The notes beneath the pieces are model-generated. The model made no database searches, was not told the DNA's origin, and saw nothing but the letters and a program-made list of their open reading frames with translations. The translations under genes were made by a program, and so were the position numbers. From assembly GCF_019968905.1 (NCBI RefSeq), contig NZ_CP079946.1:2356001-2420000 (forward strand): a stretch of DNA of 64,000 nt, read 5' to 3'. Positions 1 to 9,200 of the stretch are shown here, piece after piece (position 1 is the first letter of the stretch; the number at the start of each line of letters is the position of its first letter). This DNA comes from Corallococcus sp. EGB. Lineage in GTDB: Bacteria; Myxococcota; Myxococcia; Myxococcales; Myxococcaceae.

Positions 1-2
1 TC

Positions 3-2159
3 GTGCTCGGCACCTACGACGCCGCCAAGCGCACGGGACCGGCCATCTGGCTGCGCTGCGTGGTCGACCGCGTTCTGGAAGACGTCGCGCTCGAGCCCGG
101 CGTCGTGCCGATCCTCTACCTGCCCGGCGTGGCACGTCAGTCGTTGCGCGCAGGCGACGAGTGCCCGCGTGAGCTGCAGCCAGTCGTCGAGCTCCAGTAC
201 CGAGGCCGCGTCTGGCACCAGAAGAACGGGCGGGACTGGACCGTCGAGGCCTTCCTCGTCTCCGAGGACGGGCTCCAGCTCGACGTGGCCCAGGACGCCA
301 AGACCCGCGAGGCCGCGCAACGCAGCCTGCCGCTCCTCGCCGAGATGCCGCTCGACGGACTTCGCGGCCATCGCCTCGAAGCCGACGACTTCGATCGCCT
401 CGCCGTCAGCGATCCCACCCGCGACCTCCTGCGCTGGATGGGCATCGGCGATGGGCTTCGCAAGACCGAGGGCGAAGCCCGCTGGAAGGCGTTCTGCGGC
501 GTGTGCAACTCGGACTTCAAGTTCGACCCGGACAAGAAGTCACCCGCCGACGCGGCGAACGCGCTGGTGGAGGGTAGCGGCAAGTGGGCGAACGTCTGGC
601 AGCGCTTCAAGGAGGCTCCGAAGCTCTATCCCGACGTCGCCAAGCTCCTGCGCGACACCGCCACGCCGCTCCTCTATCGCGGGAGCGAGCGCGATGCGGG
701 CGGCAACTCCAAGTCCGAACAGGCGCTACGTGCGGGCCTCGAGGCGCTCGCGAACAAGCCCCACGCCACTGCGCTCGCGGAGGTGGCCGCACTCGAAGCC
801 GCGCACGGCAAGCGGCGCGAGTGGGTCTGGGCCGAGCTCGGTGAGAGCCCGCTGGCCTGTGCCCTCGCGCCTCTGGCGAAGCTCGCCGCGGCGGCGGCCA
901 ACACGCTGGGCGGCGCCACCATCGACGCCGCGGTCACCGCCTACGTGAACGACGGCTGGCGTTGCGACCGCGCTGCGCTCGAAGCCCTCGCCTCGGTGAA
1001 GCAGCCCGCTGATATGGCGCTCATCCAGAACGTCGTGCGCGCGCTCTACCTCCCGTGGCTCGATGCCTCCGCGCGCCACTTCCAGGGCCTCATCGACGGC
1101 GCGGAAAACGCCGTGCGCGCAAAGGTCACGGGGAGCCAGCACGAGAAGGACGCGTGCCTCATGTTCGCCGACGGCCTCCGCTACGACGTCGCCGGCATGC
1201 TGGCCGAGCGGCTCGAAGCGAAGGGCTATCGCGTGCGACTGAATCACCGCCTCGCACCGCTGCCCACGGTCACCTCCACGGCGAAGCCGTTTGCGACGCT
1301 CTCTCACGACAAGCTCGAAGGCGGCGAGGACATCGTCGACTTCAACCCTCGTTTCAAGAACAGCCCCCAAGCCGCGACCGCGCAGCGGCTGCGCGACGAC
1401 ATGGCGGGACGAGGAATTGATCTGCTTGGCGAGGACATCCGCCCGCCGAAGCAAGGGACGACGGGCGGATGGCTGGAGACGGGGAAGCTCGACGAGCTCG
1501 GGCACAAGCTCGGTGCGCGCCTCGCCGGGCAGATCGACAACGAGCTCGAGATGCTCCTCGACCAGGTGACCGGTCTCATCGACGCCGGCTGGACGCGGCT
1601 CCGCATTGTGACGGACCACGGCTGGCTGCTCATGCCCGGTGGCCTCCCGCACGTCGCGGTTCCCTCGCATCTCACGACGACGAAGTGGTCGCGCGCGGCC
1701 ACGGTGAAGGGCGACGCGAAGCCGTCCGTGCCCGTCCACGCGTGGCACTGGAACACGCACGTCCGCATCGCGTCGCCGCCGGGAGTCGGGAGTTTTGCCC
1801 CGAACACCGAGTACTCGCACGGCGGCATCAGCCCGCAGGAGTGCATCGTCCCCGAGCTCATCGTCGAGCGTGGCGGCGGCGGCACCTCCGCGTTGATCAC
1901 CGCCATCACTTGGCGCGGCATGCGCTGCCGCGTGTCGGTCACGACGAACGATCCCACCGTGCGCGTCGACCTGCGTACCAACTGGAAACAGGCGAACACG
2001 AGCATCGCCGCGTCGTCCAAGGAGGTTGGCCCAGCCGGCGAAGCGAGCCTCGCAGTGGCCGATGACGCTCACGAGGGCCACGCCGCCACGATCGTCGTTG
2101 TCGATGGCGCCGGCAACGTGCTCGACCGCAAGACGACGACCGTCGGAGAAGCATCATGA
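3..2159 (+). CDS. pglZ: BREX-type alkaline phosphatase-superfamily protein PglZ (5' end cut by window edge)
   Basis: PglZ is a core protein of BREX phage-defence systems and carries an alkaline-phosphatase-superfamily domain. Three metal-site or nucleophile blocks are visible: FADGLRYDV near residue 389 counted from base 3, VTDHGW near 536, and SHGGISPQECIVPEL near 605-620. The reading frame is open to the first base. The protein begins with LGTYDAAKRTGPAIWLRC, which in BREX PglZ proteins I recall lies some tens of residues in, so the true start is probably upstream of the window and the GTG at base 3 is only the first in-frame start. Its stop overlaps the brxL start (ATGA). I see no pglX methylase or brxC in the window; in BREX type 1 they would precede pglZ. 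Family call is firm; the BREX subtype is not settled. Confidence 0.85.
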   Translation: MLGTYDAAKRTGPAIWLRCVVDRVLEDVALEPGVVPILYLPGVARQSLRAGDECPRELQPVVELQYRGRVWHQKNGRDWTVEAFLVSEDGLQLDVAQDAKTREAAQRSLPLLAEMPLDGLRGHRLEADDFDRLAVSDPTRDLLRWMGIGDGLRKTEGEARWKAFCGVCNSDFKFDPDKKSPADAANALVEGSGKWANVWQRFKEAPKLYPDVAKLLRDTATPLLYRGSERDAGGNSKSEQALRAGLEALANKPHATALAEVAALEAAHGKRREWVWAELGESPLACALAPLAKLAAAAANTLGGATIDAAVTAYVNDGWRCDRAALEALASVKQPADMALIQNVVRALYLPWLDASARHFQGLIDGAENAVRAKVTGSQHEKDACLMFADGLRYDVAGMLAERLEAKGYRVRLNHRLAPLPTVTSTAKPFATLSHDKLEGGEDIVDFNPRFKNSPQAATAQRLRDDMAGRGIDLLGEDIRPPKQGTTGGWLETGKLDELGHKLGARLAGQIDNELEMLLDQVTGLIDAGWTRLRIVTDHGWLLMPGGLPHVAVPSHLTTTKWSRAATVKGDAKPSVPVHAWHWNTHVRIASPPGVGSFAPNTEYSHGGISPQECIVPELIVERGGGGTSALITAITWRGMRCRVSVTTNDPTVRVDLRTNWKQANTSIAASSKEVGPAGEASLAVADDAHEGHAATIVVVDGAGNVLDRKTTTVGEAS

Positions 2160-4210
2160 CCATGACCCTCGACCATCTCGATCAGCAGGCGGCTGCGGTC
2201 TTCGACGGCTACCTCGTTCGCAAGGACCTCGTTCGCAAGTACGCGCGCCAGTACCCGGTGCCGACCTACGTGGTCGAGTTCCTCCTCGGCCGCTACTGCG
2301 CCAGCACCGACGAGAAGGAGATCGCGGAGGGACTCCAGATCGTCGAGAAGCAGCTCCGCGACCGCACGGTGCGCACGGGTGAAGAGGAGCTGTTCAAGGC
2401 GCGCGCGAAGGACAGCGGCAGCGTCAAGCTCATCGACATCATCAAGGCGCGCCTGGACGCGAAGAACGACCGCTTCCTCGCCGAGCTTCCGAGCCTCGCG
2501 CTGCGCGACGTGCTCATCGACGACCAGCTCGTGCGCGAGAACGAACGCATGTTGACCGACGGCTTCTACGCCGAGGTCACGCTCGCCTACGACGGCGTCG
2601 CCGCGCAGGAGCAGGGAGGCCGCCCGTTCTCCATCGAGTCGATGCGCCCGATCCAGATGTCGAAGTCGGACGTGCTCGATGTGCTGGCCAAGGCGCGCCG
2701 CTCGTTCACGACGCAGGAGTGGATCGACTTCCTGATTCGTTCGATTGGCCTCGAGGCTGCCTCGTTCTCCGAGCGCGCGAAGCGCGTCGCCATCCTGCGC
2801 ATGGTCCCGTTCGTCGAGCGCAACTACAACCTCGTCGAGCTCGGTCCGCGCGGCACCGGAAAGAGCCACCTCTTCCAGCAGATCTCGCCCTACGCGCACC
2901 TCATCTCGGGCGGCAAGGCGACGGTCGCCAAGATGTTCGTGAACAACGCGAGCGGCCAGCGCGGGCTCGTGTGCCAGTACGACGTCGTCTGCTTCGACGA
3001 GGTGTCGGGCGTCTCCTTCGACCAGAAGGACGGCGTCAACATCATGAAGGGCTACATGGCCTCGGGGCAGTTCAGCCGGGGCAAGGAGAACATCCGCGCC
3101 GAAGGTGGCATCGTCATGGTCGGCAACTTCGACGTGGACGTCGAGCAGCAGCAGCGCGTGGCGCACCTGCTCAGCCCGTTGCCGCCGGAGATGCGCAACG
3201 ACACGGCGTTCATGGACCGCCTGCACGCCTTCGTGCCCGGGTGGGACTTCCCGAAGCTCAACCCCAACGACCACTTCACCGACCACTTCGGGTTGGTGAG
3301 CGACTTCCTCAGCGAGTGTTGGAGCAAGCTGCGTTCGGGCAACCGCGTTTCGGTGATGCAAGGGCGCGTGCACCTCGGCGGCGCGCTCTCCGGCCGCGAC
3401 ATCGAGGCGGTGAACAAGACGGTGAGCGGGCTGACCAAGCTGCTCTTCCCCGATCCCGAAGCGCCCGTACCTGACGAGGACCTCGAGTGGATCGTGCGCG
3501 TCGCCCTCGAATCGCGGCGGCGCGTGAAGGAGCAGCAGAAGCGCTGCTTCAAGAGCGAGTTCCGCAACACGCACTTCAGCTACATCGTCGGTCCCGAAGG
3601 CGTGGAGCAGTTCGTCTCGACGCCCGAGCTGCACAGCGACGAGGCCATCGAGAGCGATCCGCTCCCGCCCGGCCAGGTCTGGGCAGTGAGCCCCGCCAGC
3701 CCTGACGCTGGCCCGGGCCTCTACCGCCTCGAGGTCGCCAGCGGACCAGGCGCAGGCGTGAAGGTGCTCAACCAGCCGACGCCACCCGCGTTCCGCGAGA
3801 GCGTGAAGGTCGGCGAGCAGAACCTCTACACGCGCGCCAAGGAGCTCGTCGGCGACCGCAACCCACGCGAGCACGAGTTCTCGATCCAGATGCGTGCACT
3901 CGACGCCGACAAGGCCGGCGCGGGCCTCGGCGTCCCGGTGCTCGTCGCCCTCTGCGGCGCGCTTCTCGGGCGCAACACGCGCGGCGGAACCATCGTCGTC
4001 GGTGCGCTGAACCTCGGCGGCTCCATCGAGATGATCCCCAACGCGGTGAGGATTGCGGAGCTGGCGGTCGACAAGCAGGCGCAGACGCTCCTCATGCCCG
4101 TCGCGGCCCGGCGCCAGCTCAACGACCTCCCCGACGAGCTGTGGACCAAGATCAACATCGAGTTCTACAAGGACGCGTCGGACGCCGTCTTCAAGTCGCT
4201 GGTGGAGTGA
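2156..4210 (+). CDS. brxL: BREX system Lon-related AAA+ protein BrxL
   Basis: BrxL is the Lon-related effector at the 3' end of many BREX operons; known members are AAA+ proteins that form multimeric rings on DNA. The 684 residues fit the family. A Walker A motif, GPRGTGKSH, sits near residues 232-242 and a Walker B, VVCFDEVSG, near 277. A Lon-like C-terminal domain covers roughly residues 560-680. In that domain the Lon serine position (normally GPSAG) reads KAGAGLG and the lysine position (normally GGLKEK) reads GGSIEM, so I see neither member of the protease dyad. The gene starts inside the pglZ stop (ATGA), which implies translational coupling. Its own stop lies within the Shine-Dalgarno region of the following short ORF. 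Confidence 0.9.
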   Translation: MTMTLDHLDQQAAAVFDGYLVRKDLVRKYARQYPVPTYVVEFLLGRYCASTDEKEIAEGLQIVEKQLRDRTVRTGEEELFKARAKDSGSVKLIDIIKARLDAKNDRFLAELPSLALRDVLIDDQLVRENERMLTDGFYAEVTLAYDGVAAQEQGGRPFSIESMRPIQMSKSDVLDVLAKARRSFTTQEWIDFLIRSIGLEAASFSERAKRVAILRMVPFVERNYNLVELGPRGTGKSHLFQQISPYAHLISGGKATVAKMFVNNASGQRGLVCQYDVVCFDEVSGVSFDQKDGVNIMKGYMASGQFSRGKENIRAEGGIVMVGNFDVDVEQQQRVAHLLSPLPPEMRNDTAFMDRLHAFVPGWDFPKLNPNDHFTDHFGLVSDFLSECWSKLRSGNRVSVMQGRVHLGGALSGRDIEAVNKTVSGLTKLLFPDPEAPVPDEDLEWIVRVALESRRRVKEQQKRCFKSEFRNTHFSYIVGPEGVEQFVSTPELHSDEAIESDPLPPGQVWAVSPASPDAGPGLYRLEVASGPGAGVKVLNQPTPPAFRESVKVGEQNLYTRAKELVGDRNPREHEFSIQMRALDADKAGAGLGVPVLVALCGALLGRNTRGGTIVVGALNLGGSIEMIPNAVRIAELAVDKQAQTLLMPVAARRQLNDLPDELWTKINIEFYKDASDAVFKSLVE

Positions 4211-4220
4211 GGTCCGCGCG

Positions 4221-4280
4221 ATGAGCGAGACGACGACGCCACTGTGGGCCGCGCGTTCTCTGCCGAAGGGGGACTCGTGA
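4221..4280 (+). CDS. Putative 19-codon leader ORF coupling brxL to mukF
   Basis: A short frame encodes MSETTTPLWAARSLPKGDS. It starts 10 bases after the brxL stop and is preceded by a TGAGGT Shine-Dalgarno at 4208-4213. Its TGA overlaps the GTG start of the MukF-like gene (GTGA at 4277-4280). The arrangement suggests terminate-and-reinitiate coupling that sets MukF output by BrxL translation. No function can be read from the peptide. It could instead be chance or a remnant of a former gene. Confidence 0.35.
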   Translation: MSETTTPLWAARSLPKGDS

Positions 4281-5593
4281 CCGCCGCGCCCCCCTCCAAC
4301 GAACCGAACCGCGTCATCGCGTCGCTCGCACGCGACCAGGTGAACCTCGACCTCAAGACGGTCGATCTCTGCTTCCTCGCGGGACTGTACCTGCGCGCCG
4401 ACAAGGCGGCGTTGGCCTCTTTCGAGGAGGACGTGCTCATCGACATGTTTGAGCAGGTCTGCGACGTGGTGGAGCCCGGCGCCGAGAACCCGCGCAAGCG
4501 GGCGACGCACGCGATCCAGCGGCTCCGCGAGCAGCGCATGCTCGCGCGCGTCGATGGCGCTGGCATTGTGCGCGCGGGCGACTACGCGCTCACGACACTC
4601 GCGGCGGCTGTCGTCCAGTACTTCCTGACGGATGAGGCCCTGACCCGTGAGAGCCTGACCCTGCTGACGGGCACGTTGAGCGCGCAGCTCGCGGAGGTGC
4701 TCGCGGCCGCGAAGAAGGCCACGGACACGGAGACGTGGAAAAGCAAGGTGTCTGGACCGCTCCGGGTCACGGTCTCCGAGCTCGTCTCCGGCATCGAGCG
4801 CCGGCAGCGCGGTCTCGATGCGCAGCAGGAGGAAGTGCAGGCCGAGATCGCCAAGCTGCTCCAGTCGGACTGGTTCAGTGCCGTCGACCGCTGCCAGCTC
4901 CTGCTGGACACGACGACGAGCACGCTCAATGAGCTGAATGAGATCCTCCTGCGCGACACACACCTGTTCGTCGCGCTCCTGCTCGAGATCCAGGGGCTCG
5001 CCACGGCGGCCGAGAACCGCGAAGCCGAGGAGACCGTCCAGCGCGTCATCGAGCACGTCGATCGGATTGCGGCGTGGGGTAGCGCGCGGCAGCAGGCATG
5101 GTCGGAGTACTACCAGTACGTCCACCGGTATCTGCGCGACGTCGTGCGGCTCGATCCCGACCGAGCGCTCAGCCAGCGGTTGCGAGATCAGACCGCCGCT
5201 TGGCCGACTTCCCCGTTCTTCCTTCTCGTCGCGCACGCGCCCTCGATTCGGCTGTTGCGTGCGCTCGAGGCACGCGTCGAGCGTCCGCCGGTCGCGAGGC
5301 CGCGCACGGAGCGCGAAGCCGATCCCGAGTGGGTCGAGCCCGAGAACGTTCACGCCGACATCGAGGCGCTGGTCGCGCAGGCCATCGACGCAGGTGCATC
5401 GACGCTCGCGGAGGTGTCCTCGCGGGTGCTGCCCAAACTGCCAGAGTCGCTGCACTACGCCGCGGCCGGCCGCGTCGCCGACGCTGTCGGTCGCCTCGCC
5501 CGCGTTCATGGCGAGCACGAGCGTCCGTGGGCACCCGTGCTTTCGCGGCTCGAGGTCGAGGATTGGACGGTCGACGGGAGGGATACGCCTTGA
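4277..5593 (+). CDS. mukF: MukF-like kleisin of a defence condensin (JetA position)
   Basis: This is a kleisin subunit expected to bridge the SMC heads and bind MukE. Its 438 residues match E. coli MukF (440 residues) as I recall it, over most of the length: an N-terminal winged-helix region (VDLCFLAGLYLRADK, then ALTTLAAAVVQYFL), a helical block EEVQAEIAKLLQSDWFSAV followed by LLLDTTTSTLNEL, and RIAAWGSARQQAWSEYYQYV with FAQRLRQ-like SQRLRDQ. I place the start at GTG 4277, after a purine-rich AAGGGGG and overlapping the leader ORF stop; an ATG at 4244 lacks a good ribosome site. The gene holds the slot of Wadjet JetA, yet the recognisable residues are those of true MukF. The TTG of mukE overlaps its stop. 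Confidence 0.85.
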   Translation: MTAAPPSNEPNRVIASLARDQVNLDLKTVDLCFLAGLYLRADKAALASFEEDVLIDMFEQVCDVVEPGAENPRKRATHAIQRLREQRMLARVDGAGIVRAGDYALTTLAAAVVQYFLTDEALTRESLTLLTGTLSAQLAEVLAAAKKATDTETWKSKVSGPLRVTVSELVSGIERRQRGLDAQQEEVQAEIAKLLQSDWFSAVDRCQLLLDTTTSTLNELNEILLRDTHLFVALLLEIQGLATAAENREAEETVQRVIEHVDRIAAWGSARQQAWSEYYQYVHRYLRDVVRLDPDRALSQRLRDQTAAWPTSPFFLLVAHAPSIRLLRALEARVERPPVARPRTEREADPEWVEPENVHADIEALVAQAIDAGASTLAEVSSRVLPKLPESLHYAAAGRVADAVGRLARVHGEHERPWAPVLSRLEVEDWTVDGRDTP

Positions 5594-6276
5594 GCGCGAC
5601 GACTTTCCACACGCTCGAGGAGGCGCTCGATGACGAGCACTACCCGGAGGTCGACCTCGCGCTGCGGCGTGGGCGACACATCGGACGCGACGACGGCACG
5701 ATGTACGAGTACCTCGTCGACGCCCAAGCGCTGCTCGAGGCGTTCTACCGGCGTTTCGGCTGTGAGCTGATCCAGCAGAGCGACGGGTACTTCTACCTGT
5801 TGCCGTCAGGTGACCGGCTCGGGCGACGCCAGCTTTCGGCCGGCGAGATGCTGGTCGGGCAGACTCTCGCGCTGCTCTACCTCGATCCGGCGACGCTCCA
5901 GCACGGCGGCATCGTCGGGCGAGAGGCGCTCCTCCAACGCCTGTCGGCTCTGCTCGGCACCGACGTCCTCGTGCGTACCCTCGACCCGCGAAGGGCTCGC
6001 AGGGGCAAGTACGATGAGCGCATTGCAGCGGAGGCCGTGCGGACGAAGGTCGGCGACGCCCTGCGCCGCCTCGCCGACCTGGGCTTCGTCGACGTCCTCG
6101 ATGACACACGCCTGCGTCTTCGCCCCGCGCTGATGCGCTTCGCGGAGCCGGTGCGCGGTCTCGGCGATCGGAGCGTCGCGCTCGAGCGGCTCGTAGGCGT
6201 CGGCGAAGTTGTCCTCGACTACGGCGAACAGGCGTCCGACGAGGATGCGAGCCTCGATGAGGAGCCGACGCCATGA
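5590..6276 (+). CDS. mukE: MukE-like winged-helix subunit (JetB position)
   Basis: MukE-type subunits bind the kleisin and DNA in MukBEF condensins. The 228-residue product carries the hallmark stretch LALRRGRHIG near residues 20-29, then LLEAFYRRFGCELIQ and GYFYLLPSG, which line up with E. coli MukE (LRSGRHIG, LEEFYARYNVELI, GFFYLRP) as I remember it. A later block, KVGDALRRLADLGFV, matches the second winged helix. The start is TTG 5590, overlapping the mukF stop (TTGA), with GGGAGGG upstream at 5577-5583; no ATG in frame gives a complete N-terminus. The stop overlaps the mukB start (ATGA). Length and order fit a FEB operon. Confidence 0.85.
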   Translation: MSATTFHTLEEALDDEHYPEVDLALRRGRHIGRDDGTMYEYLVDAQALLEAFYRRFGCELIQQSDGYFYLLPSGDRLGRRQLSAGEMLVGQTLALLYLDPATLQHGGIVGREALLQRLSALLGTDVLVRTLDPRRARRGKYDERIAAEAVRTKVGDALRRLADLGFVDVLDDTRLRLRPALMRFAEPVRGLGDRSVALERLVGVGEVVLDYGEQASDEDASLDEEPTP

Positions 6277-9200
6277 CACGAACGACCGCCGAGGCTCTGG
6301 CGTTGGTCAACTGGAAGGGCGTGTTTTACGCCCGATACGGGCTCGATCGACATGTGACCGCGCTCGAAGGCGCGAACGGCGCCGGCAAGACGACGGTGAT
6401 GATCGCGGCCTACGTCGTGCTGTTGCCTGACATGTCGCGGCTGCGGTTCACCAACCTCGGCGAGACCGGAGCGACCGGAGGCGACAAGGGCATCTGGGGC
6501 CGACTCGGAGAATCGGGACGTCCCTCGTACGCCGTCGTCGAGTTTGCGCTGCCGGGCAAGCGTCGACTCGTCGCGGGCGTCCACCTCGAGAGGAAGGGCG
6601 AGCCCTCCGTCGAGCCGACACCGTTCATCGTCTCCGGTCTGGAAGCCGACGTTCGACTCCAGGACTTGCTGCTCGTGAAGCAGGGCGAGAACGAGGCCGT
6701 GCCCGAGCTGCAGGAGCTTCGTGAGAATGCGGTGCGCCTCGGCGGCCGACTGCAGTCCTTCACGTCTGCGCGAGATTACTTCGCGGCGCTCTTCGATCAG
6801 GGGGTCACGCCGCTTCGTCTCGGCACCGACGAGGAGCGCAACAAGCTGAACGAGATGCTCCGCACCAGCATGACCGGCGGCATCTCCCGAGCGCTCACCT
6901 CGGAGCTGCGCTCGTTCCTCCTCAAGGAAGAGGGCGGGCTCGCCGACACGCTCCAGCGCATGCGCGCCAACCTCGACGCATGCCGGCGCACGCGGACCGA
7001 GGTCCAGGAGGCGCGTCGCCTCGAGCAGGAGATCGGTGGGGTATTCGAGGCAGGCCAGACGATGTTTGCAGCGGCCCTGATCGCCACGCGAGAGCGAGCA
7101 GAGGAGCTCACCCGTCGCGTCGAAGAGGCTGAAGCCGCGCAGGCGGCCGCCGCCGAGGCGCACGATAACGCCAAGGAGGCCCTCGCGCAGACCCTCAACG
7201 CGATCGATGCCCTCGAGCGTCGGAGGGGCGAGATCGGCCAAGTCCTCGAATCGGCCCGTGCTTGGCACGTGAGATTGCGCGAAGCGCTCGCTGCGGCGAA
7301 GCATCTCGCTGAGTGTGTCGCCCAGCTCACGCGGGCAGAAGAGCTCGCGAAGACGACTGGCGCGAAGCGCGACGCGGCCGAAGCAGAGCGCGGCGCCAAG
7401 CGGGATGCGCTTCGGCGCGCGGAGGATGATTACACGCGCACCGCTGGAGGTCTCGCAGACCTCCAGCAGGGGCTCGAGGAGCTGCACCGCCGCGCCGACG
7501 CCTATCGTCAATCGACCCGCCGCTTGCGCGAGGCCGAGGAGAGCCTTGGTGGTGTGCTCATCCCTGTGCACACGTTAGAGGAGCGCGTCTCCAGCGCTCG
7601 TGACGAGCTGGCCGTGGTCGACGACGAGCGCCGTGATGCAAGGACGCGCCTCGACGACGCGGAAGCTCATCGAGCGCAACACTCCAAGGTGATGGCCGCA
7701 CTGCGAGCCCTCGTCGACGGCGATGTCGCGCTGGACGCGGCATACGAGGCTGCCCTCTCAGCCCTCCAGGAACACCGAGCTCGCTCGGAGCTCGCCGGCC
7801 GGCTTCCTTCGCTCGAGCACGATCTCGCGGAGGCACGCAGGCAGGCCACGCGACAGTCGGGCGTGCGCGAACGCGCGAAGGCGCTTGAGGTCGTCGTCGG
7901 AAACGAACCCGCTGGCCAGCTCGTCGAGCGACTTCTTGGCGAAGCCGAAACCGAGCTGAAGGACCACGAAGATCGAGAGCGCGCCGTCAAGGCTTCCGCC
8001 CAGCAGCTCGAACGAGACCTGAAGGACCTGGAGTCGCGCCGTCGTTCCCTCGTCGAACGCGAGCCCGTGTTCCGCGCTCTCGCGGAGCGCGCGGCCCGTC
8101 TCGCCGAACACCTTGGCACCCCGGTGGACAGCCGGGCCACGCTGGATACCGCCCGCGCCACACTCGGCGAACGACTCGTGGAAACGCGAAAGGCCGAGGA
8201 CGTCGCGCGCGAGGAGCACGAGGCGCTGCTACGGCAGGCTCGCGACCTCCTGGCTCAAGGTGGTCCTTTCGCGCCCGAGCTGCTGAAGCTGAAGGATCAG
8301 CTCGGCGCGGAGTTGGTGGCGGGGAGCTTCGAGGATGTCGGGCTGGACGAAGCGGGACGTCTGGAGGCGCGTTTGGGCCCTCTTGCCCAGGCGCTCGTAG
8401 TCGACGATCCGAAGGCGACAGCCCGCACCCTCGACGTGAGGTCCGACGCGCTTGCGAACGTACTGCTCGTCTCGCGTGACGCGGACCTTGAGCAACTCGC
8501 CTCGGCAACCAGCCCGATCGACGTTGGCGACCGAGACGTCGCCGTGGAGGACGGGATCGCCCTCCGCGTCTCGCGCATCCCCTCGCATCCACGGCTCGGG
8601 CGCCGAGCTCGTGAGGCCCGTGCCGCCGAGTTCAATCGTGAAGCGGATCGGAAGGCTCGCGAGCTCGAAGAAGTGAGGGTCGGACGCCGACATCTCGAAC
8701 GCCTTGTTGCCGACGGCGAGGCGCTGTTGGCGGGCCATGCGGTGTGGCTCGCTGGCGATCCGGCTCCTGCGCTGGCCGAGGTGAAGCGCTCGATCGTCGA
8801 GGCCGAGGCCCAGCTCGGGATTCATCGTGCCGCCAGTGTGGGGCACGCGGAGGCAGCGCGAACGGTGCGACCTCGCGTGAACGGTCTACGCGTCCTGCTC
8901 GGCGAAGCGCTGCTGCTCGATCCACCTGATTTCGCTGAACGCGCCCGGTCGCTGGAACACGATCTTCACGCAGCTCGGGTGGCCAAGGAGCTAGTGGCTC
9001 GACACAAGGCGAACGCCGAGCTCGTTGACCGTCATCAGACCGTTCTGCGACAGGTGCCGCTTACGAACGAGGACGTGGTCCGGCTGCGCGAGCGACTGCA
9101 GCAGCTCACGAATCGGCGCGAGCGACTGAAGGAGGGCATCGATGCGCTCGAGTACGTGCAGTCGAACGTTGAGGCCCTGGCCTGGGAGGACGCGCCCGCG

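Noticed and set aside
2069-6310. A 1,413-codon open frame on the minus strand across brxL and mukF/mukE.
   Set aside because: It is an antisense shadow of GC-rich coding sequence; the product is Arg/Ala/Glu-rich without domains, while the plus strand has clear families in overlapping order.
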